A stretch of DNA of 64,000 nt, from contig NC_049914.1 in NCBI RefSeq assembly GCF_001411555.2, positions 10,588,847 through 10,652,846 on the forward strand, read 5' to 3'. Both the position numbers and the translations under genes were made by a program. The notes under the pieces were generated by a model, which was not told the origin of the DNA, did no database searches, and saw only the letters and a list, made by a program, of their open reading frames with translations. This stretch comes from Juglans regia. Taxonomy: Eukaryota > Streptophyta > Magnoliopsida > Fagales > Juglandaceae. Numbering within the stretch: position 1 is the stretch's first letter; every line of letters starts with the position of its first letter. Positions 58,966-64,000 of the stretch are shown here, piece by piece.

Positions 58966-59133
58966 ATGATACTTACAGTCGTGAATGTGTAAGTATTGTG
59001 CAGTCGTTTTAAAAAAAATGAATAAATATATAATCCACATGAAAAGAAATTAATTTTTTAATAGTGAATCTCATTCTTTTTCAAAACAACTGTACGACGT
59101 TTACACATTCCATGACTGTATGTAGAATTACTC
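58966..59133. mobile_element. Palindromic MITE family C, copy 3
   Basis: AATGATACTTACAGTCGTGA, then GTGCAGTCGTTTTAAAAAAAATG at the left and CTTTTTCAAAACAACTGTACG, then CATGACTGTATGTAGAATTA at the right. Confidence 0.7.
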
Positions 59134-61380
59134 ATATAATAATATATATTTCAACGAAGAATATTAATTTATGAACAAATAATGGCTGGACTGTCATATA
59201 ATATAGTCCTGTACTTAATTTTATCAATATTTCTGTAAATTAAAGAAGCTACGAAGAAAAAGATAACAGCTAGATAGTCATATATATATATATGTAATGT
59301 ATATATATATAGCATGAGTCTGGGACTTTATTTTTTAATTTTTTTTTAAATGCCTCCAATTACGCTAATGTTCGTATGAAAGGGACAAAGTTAGTCATTT
59401 ACCAGTACGTTCTCTCTCTATCCAAAGAAAAAGAATTTCCTCATGATCAGTTATGGCGGGCGGTGCCCGTGCAGGCCCCACCACTTTGATGATCACTAAC
59501 GTTTTGTCGGCTTTTATGTATATATATATATATAAATAATACGCAGACATTTACGAAACAAATAATTAAAAGTAAATGTACAGCGTACGTACGTATACGT
59601 ACGTCGCTTCTTTTAATAAGTAGTACTAGAAGAAGAAGAAGAAGAAAAGGCGCAGAGCTTAAACATCAAAGCTGATGCAAATGAGTCAAGAAATTGGAAG
59701 ACCAAGATCATCCAAATGCATGCTAGCTAGCAGCACTCTTTACTTATTTTTCTATTTCGGGATGGCCCCAGTGACAACTAGCTGCTAGCTAGATGTGAAA
59801 ACAATAGTGTGAACAATTGGACTTCTGGGGGCTCTTAATTAAACAGGTTCTAGATCTTGTCCATGATCTGGCCAATCGGTACGTACGATGCATCCTAATA
59901 TTATATATCCCAAACCAAAACGTCCTCGAAGATTAGATCATCCGAAAACTATATATTAACAAATTAGATATCATATAAATTCATGTGTATGAATTAAAAT
60001 ACAAGATTTGATTATTTAAAATAACTATATATATTAAAGTGACCAGTACCAAACCAATCTAGCTAGGGCTTCCAAGTTTGATACTGATGATCTATTAATA
60101 GTATTTATATAAATTCTTCATCTATAAAGTAATATGCATGACATTAACTGATCATGTACGTGGTACGTACATTATAATGTAGTACTTCTTATAAAGTCCT
60201 TTTTAATGTAATAGATTTGACGTATTATATCAAGATGCTACGTCAGTACTTTGTAAATTTATATTTGTGAGATTAATTATTTGATGGATCTAATACTTTT
60301 CTATCGATCATTTGACCTGATCATGAGATTTAATATATAAAAAGTTCCAATTAATTAGTAGATAAACCCTTATTGAAAATCGGTAACAACTGAGCTTGGG
60401 CAATATCCAATGTACAGTACTTTAATAGTTTATGTGCAACCTTATCGTCAACTAGATCGAAACCTTCCATGACATTTTGACCCCTCATGCACCAATCCTT
60501 TGAATCTTCTAATTATTATATATAGCTCTTTACCGGTTTAGGGTCTGTAGGCACGATTGGATGATTCATTGGCTGGAGTAAATCTTTTAAAAATAACAAG
60601 ACAATGAAAGTCAGAAAAATCAAAGCAAAAAAGAAAGTGCACAGTAATATTTGTGTGACCAATTAAGACTTATATGCCAAGCAAAGAGGCAGCTATATTA
60701 TCTTGAGAGAGAACTCAGAAATTCATACAATATTTGGTCATGTTATTATAATAATATTATGATAATATTATTACACAGACCTTATTACGTTATAAATAGG
60801 CCAACCTGCATATACAATATTGAATTTTAGAGGTTTTTCGCATACAATTTTCTTCAATTATTAAGATAATTAATAACAATGAAATAATAAAATATTTCCA
60901 TCAATCTTTCAATCTTATCCATATATTTTCCAGCAGAATGCATTGAATCAAGTTTTAACATGATGTACGTAAGACAAACTCATGATATAATTGGTTTTGA
61001 ATTCCCAAAGTCAACAATCCATCTTAATTAACAAAAATGGAATTATTTTTATTGGAAAAAATTGATTTCTTTGCAAAATTAGAAATCGATCTACCGGCCT
61101 TATATATTGTAGTTTTTTGAAAATGGGTTACTTCTAGTTCTTGATAAGGTTAAGGTTGGCCTACTAATATTAAAAAAAAAAAAAATCTGTTTTATTCTTC
61201 TGTTCATTACTTGGAAAGGGAACAAATAAAAAACGCATCTTGTTAAAGTAGAATAGATATTGCATGCCCAAAAGTTCAACAATAATGAAAAGCTTATAAA
61301 AAGACAATAATTTTCCAAACCTTGAATTTTCCAATATTTTGACTAATCAAGAAACATCCAAATTACATTGTTACATCGTC
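59134..61380. other. AT-rich intergenic DNA downstream of PPRRG paralogue 3
   Basis: No gene is recognised. It contains (TA)n tracts at 59279-59311 and 59517-59535, GTAC-rich palindromes at 59585-59605, an (AGA)n tract at 59630-59648 and a poly-A run at 61170-61183. Confidence 0.45.
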
Positions 61381-61714
61381 CTCCTTAATTTTCGCAGACA
61401 CCAGAAGTACTGAGAACTCACGCAAACCCAAATATAATGTAAATTACAGTACTACTGAGTTTCAAGTAAAGGCGCTAGATCCAATGACCAACAGAAACTT
61501 CTTAAAATACGAGTCCTGCATGTCATTACCTAGCTAATCAGTTCACAACGTAATCTTTTATTCCTACATAAATCTCCAAACTTTACACAATACTATCTGA
61601 ACATATCTAAACACGTACTGTAGAACGACGTGTACTACAAACTCGATTCAGCGAATTGAGAAAAGATACTGCTTCTCTGGCTGGTGTTTATAAACCTTTC
61701 CTTGATGATCAGCT

Positions 61715-62005
61715 CTAAGAGATATTGGAATTCCCATCGGAGTTGTAGGCACTTGGGTTTGGAGTCGAAGAAGCACTTGGGTGTGGAGTTGAAGAGGCAC
61801 TTGGATTTGGAGTTGAGGACATGACAGAGCTTCCGCCACTACTGCCCTCTGATCCTCTAATCCTTCCCAGTGCCTCTCCTACCCTTGATACCGCGGACGC
61901 AACTGTCTCGGCCAAGCTCTCAAAAATCTGAGCTTTGATCTGGCCTCTCTTTGGGGGAAAGCTTGCGTTTTTCTTCTTCTCAGGGTTGGTAGAAGCCGAT
62001 GCCAT
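61715..62005 (-). CDS. Small PPKRG-family protein of unknown function, paralogue 3 (96 aa)
   Basis: A single exon from the ATG at 62005. MASASTNPEKKKNASF is followed by PPKRGQIKAQIFESLAETVA at residues 17-36, an amphipathic helix-like segment (SAVSRVGEALGRIRG), a Gly/Ser linker, then three near-identical 8-residue units of the type SSTP[NH]PSA (about residues 66-89) and the end YNSDGNSNIS. The PP[RK]RG-x-[IV]-K-x-x-I-F block and the P-S-A-Y-N-S-D end match the paralogues at 45 and 52 kb. The frame is open upstream to 62137 but that part is not conserved, so the 62005 start is preferred. TATAAAT lies about 280 bp upstream. No targeting signal or known domain is visible. This copy looks the most regular of the three. 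Confidence 0.75.
   Translation of the reverse strand: MASASTNPEKKKNASFPPKRGQIKAQIFESLAETVASAVSRVGEALGRIRGSEGSSGGSSVMSSTPNPSASSTPHPSASSTPNPSAYNSDGNSNIS
61727..61808 (-). repeat. Three 24-bp in-frame tandem repeats in PPKRG paralogue 3
   Basis: The minus strand repeats a unit encoding SSTPNPSA, SSTPHPSA, SSTPNPSA. On the plus strand this is the repeated GCACTTGG.T.TGGAGT[TC]GA pattern. Confidence 0.85.
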
Positions 62006-62279
62006 ATATAGGCTTAAAAAGTAGATTGATCTCTGCAAAGATGCAGGGCACAAACAGAAAAACCAAAGAAGAAGCTGGAGCAGAGGTTGACGAGGAGGAG
62101 TGGTTGGAGCTTTAATTTGCAGAATACTTATAAGCAAGAAGCAGGGTCTGTCCGCGAAACTGTACTGTAGTTATGAGCGACAGAGTGAGAAGAAGAGTGG
62201 GGTTGGGAGATGGGGCTTGGCTGTCGATTTTTAGTTCTTTTCTTGGGTGTGAAGTAGAAGCCGAGGCACAAAACTTCGA

Positions 62280-62285
62280 TTTATA
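62280..62285 (-). promoter_or_regulatory. Likely TATA box of PPKRG paralogue 3
   Basis: GGCTATAAATCG on the minus strand, followed by a leader of about 250 nt before the start codon at 62005. Confidence 0.55.
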
Positions 62286-62349
62286 GCCACAGAGTTGACT
62301 ATGGAGGCACCGCTCTTGGTGAAAATAGCCACAAAGTTTCACTCTTTAC

Positions 62350-63930
62350 TCATGCCGTCCGATTTACATACAAAATGTATCTGGCTCAATTTGTAGGCTT
62401 TGTTTTGTCCCCCGTTATCAAATTTCTAAGCGCGTGTTAGGTATTTGGCTAAGCGGATAAGATCAACGGTTTGGTTTCAAGATTCTTTGGTTGTAAGCGT
62501 TCCGCCTACTCCCAGCAGTCGCATTTTTCACAAGAAAAAAAAAAATTGATGTAAAAATTAATAATTTTTTAATTTTTTTAAAAAGAAATACTTTAAACAC
62601 AAAATGATTACATAAAAATAAATGTAATTTAATGTTATAAGTAAGATAGTAAAATTACTTTTATTAGAAAATATACCTAACTGATCTAATGGATCAAATG
62701 AGACAATATGTAATTTTTTTGTATATATATCACTTCTCTTTTTTAAATTTGCAATGAATCCTGTGCTACATGGCATGGTAGTTGTAATACACTGACTTAG
62801 GGTTTGAGATTGCGGTATGAGTCTCAAAAAGTGTTTAAATAGTCTTAAAAGCTCTTAATAGAAAAATAGTTATTTGGGCATGTTATGTATTAAAATATTT
62901 TTAATCTCAAATAAGTTAAAAAGTATGTTTGAGGAGATTCATGATTTTGATATTTTTCCTCAATATTTTTCCTCAATGGATAGTGTTTTTCGAATAATGT
63001 GGAATGTAATTCGAATTTTAAAAAGACTATTAATAGATAAAAACATCCATACAATTTTTAAATAATTATAATTTTTAAATTTTCAAGAATATGGTTATAA
63101 TCTTTAAAAATTCAAACAATCGTAATTTTTAAATCAGAAAATACTTTTTAATTTGCTTCATAACAAACGTAACATATTTGAAAGTGTGTTAAACATATAG
63201 TCACCAAATAGTAAATAATTTTTTAATAGTAGAACTTATTAATTAAATTATAAGCAATAAATCTTAAAGTTATAAATTATATATCCCACCATAATTCCAA
63301 ACAAGAAAAACTCTTTCATCAACAAGAAGGAAATAATTATGTAAGTTATGTGCATAATTAAGGGTGGATGCAATGTATGCATGAAATACTATTTACATGG
63401 GTAAAACTGCTACGTACAATTGTCCTATGTAAGCGGCATGCAAACGACTTTAAATAATAATAATAAATATAAAAAAAAAAATCAAAATAAAAATAGAAGA
63501 GAAACGCAGAGAGTGAGAAGAAAGGCATTAGCTCTTCGTGTGGGTCTTGATCGTCGTTTGGGTCTCTCAAATCTCTTAGAGTTCGTCTCATCTGGGTCTT
63601 CTTGTAGATGAAAAAAGCAGCTCGTATGGGTCTTCTTCAAGCCTATGCATGATGAAAAAGACAGTTCGTCTCATCTGGGTATAGTAAACTTGTTTGATTG
63701 ACTAAGGGATGATGGAAATTAGAACCCAACCCGTAAGAGAAAGAGAGAGAGAGATTAAGGAGATGAAGTTCTCTTTTTCTCTTGTAAACTTCTCATTTGT
63801 CTTTATCATGCTTTATCTTCTTGTTTTCAATGATAAAATAGTATGAAATTACGGAGTATAATGTTAGAACTGATTGTGAAATGGAAAGAGAGGTCTTAGG
63901 TTACAAAATGGAGAGGGAAAGGGAGAGGAC
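62350..63930. other. AT-rich intergenic DNA
   Basis: No gene is recognised. 63560-63690 contains an imperfect direct repeat (GTTCGTCTCATCTGGGT at about 63582 and 63666), and (GA)n-rich sequence near 63740-63755 could belong to a leader of a gene lying outside the window. Confidence 0.4.
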
Positions 63931-64000
63931 TTTGAGCATTGCTATTCATAAACCCATACACCACACACCATAATTTTTTTTATTTTTTTAAATTTTTTTA
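63931..64000. mobile_element. Palindromic MITE family D, copy 3, cut by the window end
   Basis: GAGCATTGCTATTCATAAAC, then CATACACCACACACCATAAT. It matches the inverted right end of the copy at 45553-45762. Confidence 0.65.

Overview
The window is nuclear DNA from a flowering plant. It is AT-rich, has long introns with GT-AG borders, two multi-exon housekeeping genes of mitochondrial type, and dense nested plant transposons (hAT, PIF/Harbinger, Ty1/copia, SINE and LINE pieces, MITEs). A very frequent AT-rich dispersed repeat built on GAGTTGAGTTGAG / CAACTCAACTCAACTCA motifs, seen at about 15 places, suggests a woody rosid, perhaps Fagales (walnut, hickory or oak relatives). That species guess rests on recognition only.

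Layout. 1-6900 holds no convincing host gene, only repeats and one possible RNase H-like remnant near 5.5 kb. 7100-11470 (+) is a complete ten-exon gene for mitochondrial enoyl-[acyl-carrier-protein] reductase (MECR type, 371 aa). 13052-17043 (-) is a complete twelve-exon gene for a mitochondrial HAD-superfamily hydrolase of the CECR5/YKR070W type (388 aa). The two genes face each other tail to tail, and I recall the same two families lying close together on Arabidopsis chromosome 3 (At3g45770 and At3g45740). 17.3-44.4 kb is transposon territory: a small hAT element, a 6.3-kb rearranged PIF/Harbinger element with a GC-rich hAT nested inside it, a 3.9-kb hAT element with a nearly readable transposase and a perfect 8-bp target duplication, hAT-like MITEs, and two broken copia elements. 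44.7-62.3 kb carries three small intronless genes on the minus strand (82, 74 and 96 aa). They are paralogues of an uncharacterised plant family marked by PP[RK]RG and a C-terminal [NT]P[TS][AG]xNS[DG] motif. A third copia remnant and several MITEs lie between them. The last 1.7 kb is AT-rich with no clear gene.

The most unusual signals are: (i) the spaced array of three PP[RK]RG micro-genes, with conserved 3' flanks between two of them; (ii) a series of extremely short (17-24 bp) A/T-tail insertions flanked by 11-20 bp perfect direct repeats, which look like almost completely 5'-truncated retroposition events; (iii) the Harbinger element whose transposase N- and C-terminal halves now lie on opposite strands; (iv) a 112-bp tandem duplication in the HAD gene that copies an exon end together with its splice donor; and (v) a hairpin of the AAACGACGYCGTTT type shared by two different hAT elements. 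I found no CRISPR array, bacterial-type operon, rRNA or convincing tRNA gene.
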